Source: JBBIWA01 sp037439425 (lineage in GTDB: Bacteria; Acidobacteriota; Blastocatellia; RBC074). Taken from it: 64,000 bases of DNA. The position numbers were made by a program, and so were the translations under genes. Positions 1 to 10,646 of this stretch are shown here, in pieces. The stretch covers positions 82,386 through 146,385 of the forward strand of contig JBBIWA010000004.1 of assembly GCA_037439425.1 (NCBI GenBank), written 5' to 3'. The number at the start of each line of letters is the position of its first letter. The first letter of the stretch is position 1. The notes beneath the pieces are model-generated. The model searched no databases, was not told where the DNA came from, and saw only the letters and a program-made list of their open reading frames with translations.

Positions 1-648
1 TGTCACGCCTTTCGCCTCGGCGGCATGGAGTGGGATGTCTATCCGGAGTTCGGCCAGGAGTTGAAAGCCTTCCTCGATGTCTTCCCCAGGCGGGTGGACG
101 AGTACGAGGCGTTGCTTTCGGAAAACCGCATCTGGCTGTCGCGCACCGTCGGCATTGGAGTGATCAACGAGAAGGAAGCCAAAGACATAGGGCTAACCGG
201 GCCTATGCTGCGCGGTTCTAATGTCAAGTGGGATATCCGCAAGGCATTTCCCTATTCGTCTTATGACGATTTCGATTTTGAGATTCCAGTTGGCCAACAC
301 GGCGACACCTATGATCGGTATCTGGTGCGCATCGAGGAGATGCGCCAATCGCACCGCATCATTCAGCAGGCTTTTGAGGGCTTGCCCGAAGGGCCGGTTA
401 TGGCCAAGATGCCGAAGGTGATCAAGCCTCCAGTGGGGGAAGTTTATCAGTCGGTCGAAAGCCCCAAGGGCGAACTGGGGATGTATTTGGTCAGCGACGG
501 TTCAACGCGCCCTTACCGGCTGCGTTGTCGCCCACCCTGTTTTATCAATCTGCAGGCATTGCGCCAAATGGCAATTGGGCACCTGGTAGCGGATGTGGTG
601 GCGATTATTGGCAGCATTGATATTGTGCTTGGCGAGGTTGACAGGTAA
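1..648 (+). CDS. nuoD: NADH-quinone oxidoreductase subunit D, 3' part (5' end outside window)
   Basis: This is the C-terminal 215 residues of NuoD, the 49-kDa-type subunit in the peripheral arm of complex I that helps form the quinone-binding cavity. The frame is open from the first base (a FRLGG stretch comes just before the first Met), so the gene begins upstream and roughly the N-terminal half is missing. Family landmarks are the DIGLTGPMLRGS segment, the YDDFDFEIPVG loop, the GDTYDRYLVRIEEM segment, the ESPKGELGMYLVSDG block and the terminal GSIDIVLGEVDR, a near-canonical NuoD ending. It is the first visible gene of a plus-strand nuo operon, and a 104-bp gap separates it from an AllA-like gene. 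Identity is very secure. Confidence 0.97.
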   Translation, partial: CHAFRLGGMEWDVYPEFGQELKAFLDVFPRRVDEYEALLSENRIWLSRTVGIGVINEKEAKDIGLTGPMLRGSNVKWDIRKAFPYSSYDDFDFEIPVGQHGDTYDRYLVRIEEMRQSHRIIQQAFEGLPEGPVMAKMPKVIKPPVGEVYQSVESPKGELGMYLVSDGSTRPYRLRCRPPCFINLQALRQMAIGHLVADVVAIIGSIDIVLGEVDR

Positions 649-752
649 GGTGCCGAAGAGACCTCCCACTCGTCACTGTTTTTTATGCCCCGCGAAGCCA
701 GCACTAACCTGGTAGTAAAAAGACTCAGCTATGGGAGAAAGGAAAAGGAAAG

Positions 753-1277
753 ATGGCAGTATCAGCGACGGTGCTCGTGCGTGAACCTGTGATCCGCGAG
801 GCGGAGAAGCTGATCCGGACAATTTGTTTAGAAGTGCAACCCATGACGCGCGAAGCGTTTGCCCCTTATGGGGAAGTAATCGGAGAACGTGGCGGAGTGG
901 AAGTGGACCTTGATGGCGGCGCGGCCAGCGTCGTTGCTCAAACGGTCGAAGCCCGCCCCATGAGGTTTGATTTCCTGGGTCGCCACCAGCGGACCGAACA
1001 GGTCTTTGCTCCGCTCGGTGGGACGAAATCGATCATGGCCGTGGCCTTATCCAGTGCCGAAAACGAAGATTTACCCGATGTGAATAAGATGGCGGCGTTT
1101 TTGGTAGATGGTTCGTGTGCCTTCAAGCTCAATCGTGGCACCTGGCACACGAGCGCTTTCCCACTAGATGAGCGCGCGACTTTCCTGGTGTTTGACCGCG
1201 AAGCAACGCTCGAGGAAGACTATGATCTGCGCGATCTCAAGACCTCACTGGGCGTAGTTGTCGAGATTAGACCGTAG
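753..1277 (+). CDS. Ureidoglycolate lyase (AllA)-family protein inserted in the nuo operon
   Basis: This 174-residue protein resembles the AllA ureidoglycolate lyase family, which releases urea from ureidoglycolate in purine (allantoin) breakdown. Matching features are the opening block PMTREAFAPYGEVIG (near residues 30-44), a central RHQRTEQVFAPLGG segment, the cupin-like KLNRGTWHTSAFPL segment around residue 130 and the FLVFDRE strand near the end. About 30 extra residues precede the usual family start. A GGAGAAAGGAAAAGG stretch sits upstream of the ATG. It lies between nuoD and nuoH on the same strand, with no other purine-catabolism gene in view, so the enzymatic role is uncertain. A cupin-like structural or regulatory role linked to complex I expression is only a guess. 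Confidence 0.75.
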   Translation: MAVSATVLVREPVIREAEKLIRTICLEVQPMTREAFAPYGEVIGERGGVEVDLDGGAASVVAQTVEARPMRFDFLGRHQRTEQVFAPLGGTKSIMAVALSSAENEDLPDVNKMAAFLVDGSCAFKLNRGTWHTSAFPLDERATFLVFDREATLEEDYDLRDLKTSLGVVVEIRP

Positions 1278-1324
1278 GGCTTGATCCCAGTGTTCGGAAC
1301 AAGTACCTTGAATTCTGGTAGTCA

Positions 1325-2695
1325 GTGATGAGATTCATCTTTTTTGCGCTTCTTAAGCCTATGGCTAAGACCTTTGCCCTTTTTACGCCAGATTGGTTTA
1401 TTGATCTCGCTTCCAGCGCGATTTCGGCAGAAACAGTTGCGCAATATCGCAGCTTGATTGATTACGTGATCTGGCCGCTGGTGCAGATCGCGCTGATGCT
1501 CTTTATTGTCGCGACGCTGGTGGCTTATCTGGTTTACGCCGAGCGCAAGGTCAGTGCTTTTATTCAGGCGCGCCTGGGTCCGATGCGCGTCGGGCCGTGG
1601 GGGCTGCTGCAGCCGCTGGCAGATTTAATCAAACTGATCTCGAAGGAGGACATCGTTCCCGACAAAGCCGACAAATTCATCTTCCCCGTCGCGCCAATGA
1701 TTTCGGTGATCGCCGGGTTTACGGTGCTTTCGGTGCTGCCGTTTGGTCCCTCGTGGTTGCACATCTCAGACGTCAACATTGGGCTGTTGTTTGTCTTCGC
1801 TTTCTCCTCCGTCGGCGTTCTGGGGATCATCATGGCGGGCTGGTCCTCGAACTCGAAATATCCCCTCCTGGGTGGCTTGCGCTCATCGGCGCAGATGGTG
1901 AGCTATGAAGTCGGGATGGGGCTGGCCATTGTCGGGGCGCTGATGTTCACCAAGACGCTCTCGATGGTGGGAATCATCAATCAGCAACTCCAATCAGGCG
2001 TCTGGAACATCGTCTATCAGCCGCTCGGTTTCTTCATCTTCTTCACCTGCGGCCTGGCCGAAACCAATCGCACGCCGTTCGATCTGCCAGAGGGTGAGTC
2101 GGAGCTGGTAGGCGGTTTTCATACTGAATACAGCGGCTTTCGCTGGTCGCTATTCTTTCTGGCCGAGTACACGGCGATGCTGGTCGTCTCAGCCGTAGCC
2201 ACGACGCTGTATCTGGGTGGTTGGCATCTGTGGGGCGTAACTGCGCCACTGTGGGGGATGGGGCCGCTAGTTGATCCTCAGACCTCACCCAACCTGTATG
2301 CCGTGGTTGGATTGTTGATCTTCGCGGCCAAGACAGCACCGTTGATTTACGTCTTTATGTGGTTCCGGTGGACCTTTCCACGCTATCGCTACGACCAGCT
2401 GATGGATCTGGGATGGAAGTGGCTGACTCCGGCGGCGCTGGCCAACATCGTGTTGACCGGCACCATCTACTTGGTGGTCAAAGAGTTCTTAGGGCCTTTG
2501 GATGATCCAGCTAATTTAGGAGCCAAGATTGCAATGAGCTTAGCTATGTTGCTGGTTGCTACTCCCATTGTGTTTGCACTGCTGGCGCTGATCAATCGCC
2601 GGACCGCAGGTTATGATATTGCTGAGCAGCGCCGCCGCCAAGTAATGGCACGCGCCGAGCGACAGGCGCGCATCGTCGCCGCAGAGGTTAAGTAA
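1325..2695 (+). CDS. nuoH: NADH-quinone oxidoreductase subunit H
   Basis: NuoH is the membrane subunit that joins the peripheral arm to the proton-pumping arm and lines the quinone tunnel. At 456 residues it is longer than many NuoH proteins, partly because of about 50 extra N-terminal residues. Signatures are ERKVSAFIQARLGPMRVGPWG after the first long helix, the acidic LIKLISKEDIVPDKAD loop, SSNSKYPLLGGLRSSAQMVSYE in the middle, and AETNRTPFDLPEGESELVGG followed by YSGFRWSLFFLAEY. Multiple hydrophobic helices fit the family's eight membrane segments. The longest frame starts at GTG 1325, immediately followed by ATG 1328; a later ATG at 1361 is also possible. It is part of the nuo operon, 27 bp before the nuoI frame. 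Confidence 0.96.
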   Translation: MMRFIFFALLKPMAKTFALFTPDWFIDLASSAISAETVAQYRSLIDYVIWPLVQIALMLFIVATLVAYLVYAERKVSAFIQARLGPMRVGPWGLLQPLADLIKLISKEDIVPDKADKFIFPVAPMISVIAGFTVLSVLPFGPSWLHISDVNIGLLFVFAFSSVGVLGIIMAGWSSNSKYPLLGGLRSSAQMVSYEVGMGLAIVGALMFTKTLSMVGIINQQLQSGVWNIVYQPLGFFIFFTCGLAETNRTPFDLPEGESELVGGFHTEYSGFRWSLFFLAEYTAMLVVSAVATTLYLGGWHLWGVTAPLWGMGPLVDPQTSPNLYAVVGLLIFAAKTAPLIYVFMWFRWTFPRYRYDQLMDLGWKWLTPAALANIVLTGTIYLVVKEFLGPLDDPANLGAKIAMSLAMLLVATPIVFALLALINRRTAGYDIAEQRRRQVMARAERQARIVAAEVK

Positions 2696-2752
2696 CTACC
2701 TATCGCGTCGCTCTCTTCCCAGGTGGCGCCGCTGCCGAGCAGAAGGGTGATC

Positions 2753-3235
2753 ATGAGTTGGAAAAAAGTCTTCTCGAAGTTTCTGCTCTTTGACCTGTTC
2801 AAAGGGCTGCAGGTGACCTTCAAACAACAGGTGCCTAGCGAGATCATCACCGAACAGTATCCGAAGGTGCGTCCGGTGGTGAGCGAGCGCTTTCGCGGAG
2901 CGCCGCGCTTGAATCTGGATCCGGATACGGGCGAGACGCTCTGCATCGCCTGCAACCTGTGCGCGCTGGCCTGCCCGGAAAATTGCATTGAGGTTGGCTG
3001 GGAGAATCGGGAGGTGGTTGCACACGGGCGTCCAGGGCAGAAGCGCAAGGTGTTGACGACGTTTCTCTTCGACACGTCGCGTTGCCTGTTTTGCAATCTT
3101 TGCGCCGAGGCCTGCCCGACTAATTGCCTGGAGCTGACTCAGGATTTCGAGCTGGCCTCCTACACGCGCAAAAGCTTCATCTGGGATCGCGAGATGCTGG
3201 AGCACGGGCGCGAGATCGTTAAGTATAAGAGGTGA
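2753..3235 (+). CDS. nuoI: NADH-quinone oxidoreductase subunit I (2x[4Fe-4S])
   Basis: NuoI carries the two tetranuclear iron-sulfur clusters (N6a, N6b) that pass electrons along the peripheral arm toward the quinone site. With the ATG at 2753 the protein has 160 residues and two ferredoxin-type motifs, C-x2-C-x2-C-x3-CP at residues 64-74 and 111-121, each followed by a further Cys. This start was preferred to a GTG at 2723 because it gives the usual compact N-terminus (MSWKKVFSKFLLFD) and follows an AGAAGGGTGA Shine-Dalgarno-like stretch. It sits between nuoH and nuoJ. A 145-bp gap before nuoJ contains a GAGCTCA tandem duplication of no obvious function. Confidence 0.96.
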   Translation: MSWKKVFSKFLLFDLFKGLQVTFKQQVPSEIITEQYPKVRPVVSERFRGAPRLNLDPDTGETLCIACNLCALACPENCIEVGWENREVVAHGRPGQKRKVLTTFLFDTSRCLFCNLCAEACPTNCLELTQDFELASYTRKSFIWDREMLEHGREIVKYKR

Positions 3236-3380
3236 GCTCAGAGCTCAGAGATCGCACTCCGAGCTCTGGCAGGGAACTATTACACCTACGATCCAGAGAC
3301 AGGTGAAGCGGCCTGACCATTACATCCACAGCCTGAGCAATTGTTCCTTTCAGATCGACTGCTAACTTTTACTGAAGGCC

Positions 3381-3992
3381 ATGATCTTACAAGGTGCAGA
3401 AGTCTGGTTCTTTTGGGTGCTGGCACTGCTGGCTTTGATGTCAGGGTTGTTTACCGTGCTAGCGCGGTCGGCTGTTCACAGCGCCATGTTTCTGATGCTG
3501 ACGTTGATCGCAGTGGCTGGGCTGTTTTTGCTGATGCAGGCCGAGTTCGTGATGGGAGTGCAGATCCTGGTCTACGTTGGTGGTGTGCTGGTGCTCTTCC
3601 TGTTTGTGATCATGCTGGTCAACGTGCGCGAAGAGCGGCTGGACGTAGCGCGGCTCTTCAGCCGGCAATGGATAGGAGCAGTGGTGCTCGCAGGCATGCT
3701 GGCCCTTGCTTTCTCCTACGCCATTCGCCTGGCTGATCCCTACCAGAGCATTGGCCCGCCGGTCTCAGCACGAACGGGCGCGCCCGCAACCGGCACCGTG
3801 GCGAAGAATCCTCAGGGAGCGACGCCGATTTCGCAAAACACTCAGGAGGTAGGCGTAGACCTATACAGCAAAGCCGCCTTGCCATTTGAGATCGCTTCGG
3901 TTCTGTTGCTGGTGGCCATTATCGGTTCAGTTTTGCTGGCGCGCACGCCGAGACAAGAGCGCATCTACGATCAGGAGCAGGAGACTCGATGA
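3381..3992 (+). CDS. nuoJ: NADH-quinone oxidoreductase subunit J
   Basis: NuoJ is a small membrane subunit of complex I whose third helix undergoes conformational change during coupling. The 203-residue frame begins with hydrophobic helices and contains the family stretch MQAEFVMGVQILVYVGGVLVLFLFVIML (residues about 54-81, including the conserved glycine-containing VYVGGV segment), then VNVREE. A hydrophilic 60-residue linker (about 120-165) precedes the final helix EIASVLLLVAIIGSVLLAR. The stop codon overlaps the nuoK start by four bases (ATGA), which implies translational coupling. Subunit identity is secure from sequence and operon order. Confidence 0.95.
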   Translation: MILQGAEVWFFWVLALLALMSGLFTVLARSAVHSAMFLMLTLIAVAGLFLLMQAEFVMGVQILVYVGGVLVLFLFVIMLVNVREERLDVARLFSRQWIGAVVLAGMLALAFSYAIRLADPYQSIGPPVSARTGAPATGTVAKNPQGATPISQNTQEVGVDLYSKAALPFEIASVLLLVAIIGSVLLARTPRQERIYDQEQETR

Positions 3993-4399
3993 CTATGTTA
4001 GCCCCAGTCCTGGCTTTTATCTGGCAGGTAACAGAGCCGGCTGGCTCTGTCACTTCAGCCGCAGGCTTTTTGGATCTAACTCCGACGACCACCAAGTTTT
4101 TGATTCTCAGTTCACTGCTCTTCATTATCGGCGTCGGGGGAGTGCTGGCGCGGCGCAACATTATCGTCATCTTCATGTCCATCGAGCTGATTCTTAACGC
4201 GGTCAATCTCAACTTCATTGCCTTCACGCGTCACTGGCAAATGGTGGGCCGCATCAGCGAGCACACGGGCGAAATCTTCACTATCTTCGTCATCACGGTT
4301 GCCGCCGCAGAAGCTGCTATTGGCTTAGGAATTGTCGTCGCTCTCTATCGCAATCGCGAGACGGTAGCGGTTGACGAGATTGATTTGTTGAAGTGGTAA
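3989..4399 (+). CDS. nuoK: NADH-quinone oxidoreductase subunit K
   Basis: NuoK is the small antiporter-like (MrpC-type) membrane subunit with two buried glutamates essential for proton translocation. The 136-residue frame has the family core: LLFIIGVGGVLARRNIIVIFMSIELILNAVNLNFIAF, with the first key Glu in the SIELILNAVNL helix, then FVITVAAAEAAIGLGIVVALYR with the second Glu in the AAAEAAIGL helix. About 35 residues precede the usual first helix, making the N-terminus longer than in many NuoK proteins. A start nearer the core helix cannot be excluded, but the ATGA overlap with nuoJ favours the long form. An 84-bp spacer with a perfect inverted repeat separates it from nuoL. Confidence 0.95.
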   Translation: MTMLAPVLAFIWQVTEPAGSVTSAAGFLDLTPTTTKFLILSSLLFIIGVGGVLARRNIIVIFMSIELILNAVNLNFIAFTRHWQMVGRISEHTGEIFTIFVITVAAAEAAIGLGIVVALYRNRETVAVDEIDLLKW

Positions 4400-4404
4400 A
4401 TGAA

Positions 4405-4465
4405 GTAGTCAGTAGCCAGTAGTCAGTGGGCAGTAGAAGATCGCTGGCTACTGGCTACTGACTAC
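4405..4465. repeat. 18-bp perfect inverted repeat between nuoK and nuoL
   Basis: Positions 4405-4422 (GTAGTCAGTAGCCAGTAG) are perfectly complementary to 4448-4465, with a 25-base loop. Both arms are built from a short GTAGTCAGT-type motif, and related repeats continue to 4483, immediately before the nuoL ATG. No T-tract follows, so a simple intrinsic terminator is unlikely. It could act as an mRNA-processing or stability hairpin inside the nuo transcript, or be a dispersed intergenic repeat. The nuoL start lacks a visible Shine-Dalgarno sequence in this spacer. Confidence 0.85.
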
Positions 4466-4483
4466 TGACTACCGATTACTGAC

Positions 4484-6628
<2,145 letters not shown>

Positions 6629-6685
6629 GGATCATTCAATCGCTCGCGGTGTTTCGCTGGCGGTTAAGCTAGGAGAAACTTACCC

Positions 6686-8668
6686 ATGAATGAGGCGACT
6701 CTAGGGAATCTTCATATCCTCTCCATCGTCACCTGGCTGCCTGCGGCTGGGGCGATCATCTTGCTCTTTTTCAAGAAAGAGAAGACTCAGTCAATCAAAC
6801 TCTTTGCCAACTTCTGGGCGGCGATCTGCTTTTTGGTCTCGATCCCGCTACTTGTGGCCTTCGAGATCGGCAGGCCCGGTTTCCAGTTCATTGAGAATCA
6901 TAACTGGATCCCCTCAATCGGCGTGAAGTACCAGCTGGGCATTGATGGGTTGGCGCTGGTGTTGGTGATGCTGACGACGTTGCTCGGCTGGATCTCGACG
7001 CTCTGCTCGTGGAATTACATCAAGCAGCGGGAGAAGGAATACTACGTCTTCCTGTTACTGTTGCAAACGGGGATGCTCGGCGTTTTCGTCGCGCTTGATC
7101 TCTTCTTGTTTTACGTCTTCTGGGAAGTGATGCTCGTGCCGATGTATTTCCTGATCGGCATCTGGGGCGGCGAAGATCGGTTGTACGCTGCGATCAAATT
7201 TTTCCTCTACACGCTGGTTGGCTCGGTGGTGATGCTGCTTGCGATCCTGAAGCTCTACTTCATGCTGCCGGAGCTGGTCGCGGCGCATCAGAACGAATTG
7301 ACTGCGTGGCTTCAGCAGTTTGGCGATGGCAAGACGGCGAGCATGATCACCGAGGCCGCCAATCGGGCTTTAGCATCAGCGCCGGGCGCTTTCAGCAGTT
7401 CGTTCAATATTCCGATCCTGCACGGCGTGGGACAATTCATCCCGCTCAATACTCAGATCTGGCTGTGGGCCGCTTTCTTCCTTGGGTTTGCCATCAAGGT
7501 ACCCATGTTTCCGTTCCACACGTGGCTGCCGGACGCGCACGTCGAAGCGCCCACGGCCGGGTCAGTGATTCTGGCAGGCGTGCTGCTCAAGATGGGCACC
7601 TATGGCTTCCTGCGCTTCAATCTGCCCATCCTGCCGCAAGCGAGTCAAGACAGCCGGGTGCTGAGCGTGGCTGTGCCGCTGGCAATTATCGGCATCATCT
7701 ACGGCGCGCTGCTCTCGATGTATTTCGTTTACGTCAGCCGCGATATGAAGAAGCTGGTCGCCTACTCATCGGTTTCGCATATGGGGGCGATCATGCTCGG
7801 CATCTTCGCCATGAACCCGCATGGGATCAACGGCGCGATTGTGCAGATGATCAATCACGGGATTTCGACCAGCGCGCTGTTTTTGATTGTCGGTGTGCTT
7901 TACGAGCGGCGGCACACGCGGATGATTTCCGAATACAGCGGCATCTCGCACGTCATGCCGGTCTTCGCGACGGTCTTTTTGATTATGACCATGTCCTCGA
8001 TCGGGCTGCCGCTCTTGAATGGCTTCATCGGCGAATTCTTGATTTTGTGGGGCGCGTTTGAGCGCAACGTCTGGTGGGGCGTCTTCGCCGTGACGGGGAT
8101 CGTGCTCGGCGCCGGCTACATGCTCTGGCTGTACCAGAAAACTATGTTCGGCAAAGTAACCAATCCGGAGAACGAGAAGTTGCCTGATCTGGATTTGCGC
8201 GAGATAGTCTATTTCTCACCGCTGATCGTTCTGGCTTTCGCCATCGGCATCTTCCCGCAGCAGGTGATTCTGAAGTACATCCAGCCGCCGACCGTCTACA
8301 TCGTCAAGCAGGTCAATCCGAGCTACGCGCAACCGCAGCAATTGCCTCAGCGCGTCTCGGCGCAGCCTGAGACTGGTTCCGGTCCTGTTGCTTCGCCGCC
8401 GGCTCAGGTATCGGCAACCGTAACCGAGACTCAGATGAGTGAAAGCAGCGCTGCGCCAGCGGCTCAGGCATCTGCCTCGCCCCCCCCCATTCCAGCAGTG
8501 AGGCAGGCTCAGTCGCAACCCGGAGTGGTCACTCCTGTACCGGAAAACATGCGCCGGGCCATGACGCGCGAAGAGATGATGAAGAACCTGCCGCCGGAAA
8601 TTCGCGATAGCATTTTGCGGCAAGCAGGACAGGCGGCGGGAACACCTAAACCAACGCCAAAACCGTAA
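6686..8668 (+). CDS. nuoM: NADH-quinone oxidoreductase subunit M with long Pro/Ala/Gln-rich C-terminal tail
   Basis: NuoM is a central antiporter-like proton-pumping subunit of complex I. The 660-residue product contains YQLGIDGLALVLVMLTTLLG, FYVFWEVMLVPMYFLIGIWGG (conserved Glu), FFLGFAIKVPMFPFHTWLPDAHVEAPTAGSVILAGVLLKMGTYG (conserved Lys in FAIKVP) and VAYSSVSHMGAIMLG. NuoM is usually about 490-530 residues long. Here the final transmembrane block ends near residue 530, and a roughly 125-residue hydrophilic tail rich in Pro, Ala, Gln and Ser follows, ending in KPTPKP. The tail has no recognisable domain and would extend from the end of the last helix. An AGGAGAAACTTACCC stretch precedes the ATG. 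nuoN follows directly. Confidence 0.96.
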   Translation: MNEATLGNLHILSIVTWLPAAGAIILLFFKKEKTQSIKLFANFWAAICFLVSIPLLVAFEIGRPGFQFIENHNWIPSIGVKYQLGIDGLALVLVMLTTLLGWISTLCSWNYIKQREKEYYVFLLLLQTGMLGVFVALDLFLFYVFWEVMLVPMYFLIGIWGGEDRLYAAIKFFLYTLVGSVVMLLAILKLYFMLPELVAAHQNELTAWLQQFGDGKTASMITEAANRALASAPGAFSSSFNIPILHGVGQFIPLNTQIWLWAAFFLGFAIKVPMFPFHTWLPDAHVEAPTAGSVILAGVLLKMGTYGFLRFNLPILPQASQDSRVLSVAVPLAIIGIIYGALLSMYFVYVSRDMKKLVAYSSVSHMGAIMLGIFAMNPHGINGAIVQMINHGISTSALFLIVGVLYERRHTRMISEYSGISHVMPVFATVFLIMTMSSIGLPLLNGFIGEFLILWGAFERNVWWGVFAVTGIVLGAGYMLWLYQKTMFGKVTNPENEKLPDLDLREIVYFSPLIVLAFAIGIFPQQVILKYIQPPTVYIVKQVNPSYAQPQQLPQRVSAQPETGSGPVASPPAQVSATVTETQMSESSAAPAAQASASPPPIPAVRQAQSQPGVVTPVPENMRRAMTREEMMKNLPPEIRDSILRQAGQAAGTPKPTPKP

Positions 8669-8730
8669 AGGTCATTGGTCAGTTGTTAGCAATTCATCGA
8701 GAAACTAGCAACTGGCAACGGACGACAAGC

Positions 8731-10329
8731 ATGCTTATACAAGCTTCGGCCTTAATTAACTCACAGGACCTCTGGCTGATCGCGCCGGAGTTGATCGTCA
8801 CGCTTTTTGCCTGCTTCGCTCTGGTGATTGGCATCGTCGCACCACGCCATCGCGGCAGGTGGGCTGCTTACTTCTGCCTCGGCGGGCTGGCGTTAGCGAC
8901 TGTTTCGACGGCGCTTCTTTATCGCCAGTTTCACGGCACCGAGCAAGCTGGCTTCTACCGCATGATTGTGGTGGACGACTACGCGATCTTCTTCAAGTTC
9001 CTGCTGCTGGTCATTGCCGCGCTTTCGATCACCATCTCGCTGCGATTTCTCGAGGTAGAGCAGCAGCAGCACGGTGAATTTTATGCGCTGATCCTGTTTG
9101 CTACCGTCGGGATGACTTTCATGGCAGCGGGCACCGATCTGCTTTCGCTTTACATCAGCCTGGAGCTGATGGCGATAGCAATCTACGTTCTGGTGGGCTA
9201 CCTGCGCGGTGACCGAAAGTCGAACGAAGCGGCGATGAAATATTTCCTGCTGGGTGCCTTCTCCTCCGGCATTTTGCTTTACGGAATTTCGCTCTTCTAC
9301 GGCGCCACCGGCTCGACCAATCTGGCGGAGATTGCCGCCGCCTTGCCCGAGTTGATCAGGGCTGGTGAGCCAGTGCGCTATCTGCTGCTGGTGGCGATGA
9401 TCCTGATGGCGGCAGGCATGTGCTTCAAGGTGGCGGCGGTGCCTTTTCATATGTGGGCGCCGGATGCTTATGAGGGAGCGCCGACGCCAGTGACCGCTTT
9501 TATGTCGGTCGCCGTCAAGGCTGCCAGTTTTGCGATGTTTGCACGCATCTTTCTGGAAGGGCTGGGTCAGATGCGCTACCTTGATTCCGTAGAAGGTGGA
9601 GTAGTGCCTGGCTGGGCGCTGGTTTTGGGAGTAGCAGCGGCGACGACGATCGTCTGGGGCAACGTTGCCGCTACGACTCAAAGCAATCTCAAACGCATGC
9701 TGGCCTACTCCTCGATTGGGCACGCGGGTTATTTGTTGCTCGGACTGGTAGCCGGCAATCAAACCGGCTACACCGGCATCTTGATCTACTTGCTCGTCTA
9801 CTCGTTTATGAATCTGGGGGCGTGGACAGTGATCATCGCGCTGCGGCAGCAGGACGTGCTGGGCGATCAGGTGGAGGATATGGCCGGGCTGATGCAGAAG
9901 GCTCCAGCGATGGCAATCTTCATGCTCGTCTTTCTGCTGGCGCTCGCTGGTATCCCACCGACGGCGGGCTTCATTGGCAAGTATTACATCTTCCTGGGCC
10001 TGATCGAAGCAGGTTCAGAGGAGCAAAACTACTGGATGTTTGCCCTCGCTGTGCTCGCAGTGGTGATGACAGCCGTGTCGGTCTATTATTACTATCGCAT
10101 CGTCAAAGCCATGTTTTTGACCGAAGCTGCCGAAGCTCGGCCGCTGCCCATTGGCCGTGGCCAATGGGCAGTAGCAGTAGCGACTTTCATCTTGACAATG
10201 GCTATCGGCGTGCTGCCGCAGTTTTTCATCACTCGGTCAGTAGAGGCTGCCAAACGCTTCCCGGTCTATAAACAACAGCCTGCTGTGTCGCAACCGCTTC
10301 CAGGTCCGCAGACCGGGCAAGCACGTTAA
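8731..10329 (+). CDS. nuoN: NADH-quinone oxidoreductase subunit N
   Basis: NuoN is the third antiporter-like subunit, next to NuoK in the membrane arm. Starting at ATG 8731 the product has 532 residues. Core features are SLYISLELMAIAIYVLVGYLRGD with the conserved Glu, SNEAAMKYFLLGAFSSGILLYGISLFYG, MCFKVAAVPFHMWAPDAYEGAPTPVTAFMSVAVKAA with the conserved Lys, and TTQSNLKRMLAYSSIGHAGYLLLG. A TTG at 8683 would add 16 residues with no family similarity, so the ATG is preferred. The last 25 residues are a hydrophilic Pro/Gln-rich tail. This is the last nuo gene; a 60-bp spacer separates it from an AtpZ-like gene. Confidence 0.96.
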   Translation: MLIQASALINSQDLWLIAPELIVTLFACFALVIGIVAPRHRGRWAAYFCLGGLALATVSTALLYRQFHGTEQAGFYRMIVVDDYAIFFKFLLLVIAALSITISLRFLEVEQQQHGEFYALILFATVGMTFMAAGTDLLSLYISLELMAIAIYVLVGYLRGDRKSNEAAMKYFLLGAFSSGILLYGISLFYGATGSTNLAEIAAALPELIRAGEPVRYLLLVAMILMAAGMCFKVAAVPFHMWAPDAYEGAPTPVTAFMSVAVKAASFAMFARIFLEGLGQMRYLDSVEGGVVPGWALVLGVAAATTIVWGNVAATTQSNLKRMLAYSSIGHAGYLLLGLVAGNQTGYTGILIYLLVYSFMNLGAWTVIIALRQQDVLGDQVEDMAGLMQKAPAMAIFMLVFLLALAGIPPTAGFIGKYYIFLGLIEAGSEEQNYWMFALAVLAVVMTAVSVYYYYRIVKAMFLTEAAEARPLPIGRGQWAVAVATFILTMAIGVLPQFFITRSVEAAKRFPVYKQQPAVSQPLPGPQTGQAR

Positions 10330-10389
10330 GAGTCTGAAGCGTTCACCGCTTTGGGCTTCAAACCCTCGACTTCAGACTTTGGATTTTAG

Positions 10390-10596
10390 ATGCGCCAGAA
10401 CTCAGAACGAAGCAAATTAGCCCTGGCGCTCTCAGTCGGGACGGTGATTTCGTCAAACATTGTGGGTGGCATCGTAGTGGGCTATCTGCTCGACCGCTGG
10501 TTTGAGACTGCGCCGTGGCTGCTTATTGCTGGCATTGTTCTGGGAACGATTGGGGCTTTTACCTCGCTTTATCGGATTATGTCTCGCCTGGAATGA
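10390..10596 (+). CDS. AtpZ/AtpI-family small membrane protein
   Basis: This 68-residue protein has two predicted membrane helices. The first, around residues 10-33, contains GTVISSNIVGGIVVGYLLDRWF; the second, around 41-60, contains LLIAGIVLGTIGAFTSLYRI. The GGIVVGYLLDRWF-x5-PWLLIAGIVLGTIGAF pattern is typical of the AtpZ/AtpI family, assembly or cation-handling partners of F-type ATP synthase usually encoded at the head of atp operons. Here no atp genes follow in the window; it trails the nuo operon instead. The family call is good. A functional link to ATP synthase assembly is inferred from the family only. Confidence 0.8.
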   Translation: MRQNSERSKLALALSVGTVISSNIVGGIVVGYLLDRWFETAPWLLIAGIVLGTIGAFTSLYRIMSRLE

Positions 10597-10646
10597 AAAG
10601 TGCGACACTTTTGCCTTTTGATTTTTTTGGGAGTGACTGAAGCGAT

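Noticed and set aside
3234..3330. A frame ending in QGNYYTYDPETGEAA just after nuoI, near a duplicated GAGCTCA word
   Set aside because: It is in a different frame from nuoI, and the nuoI stop comes before the duplication, so a frameshifted C-terminus cannot be argued. NuoI already has a full length of 160 residues.
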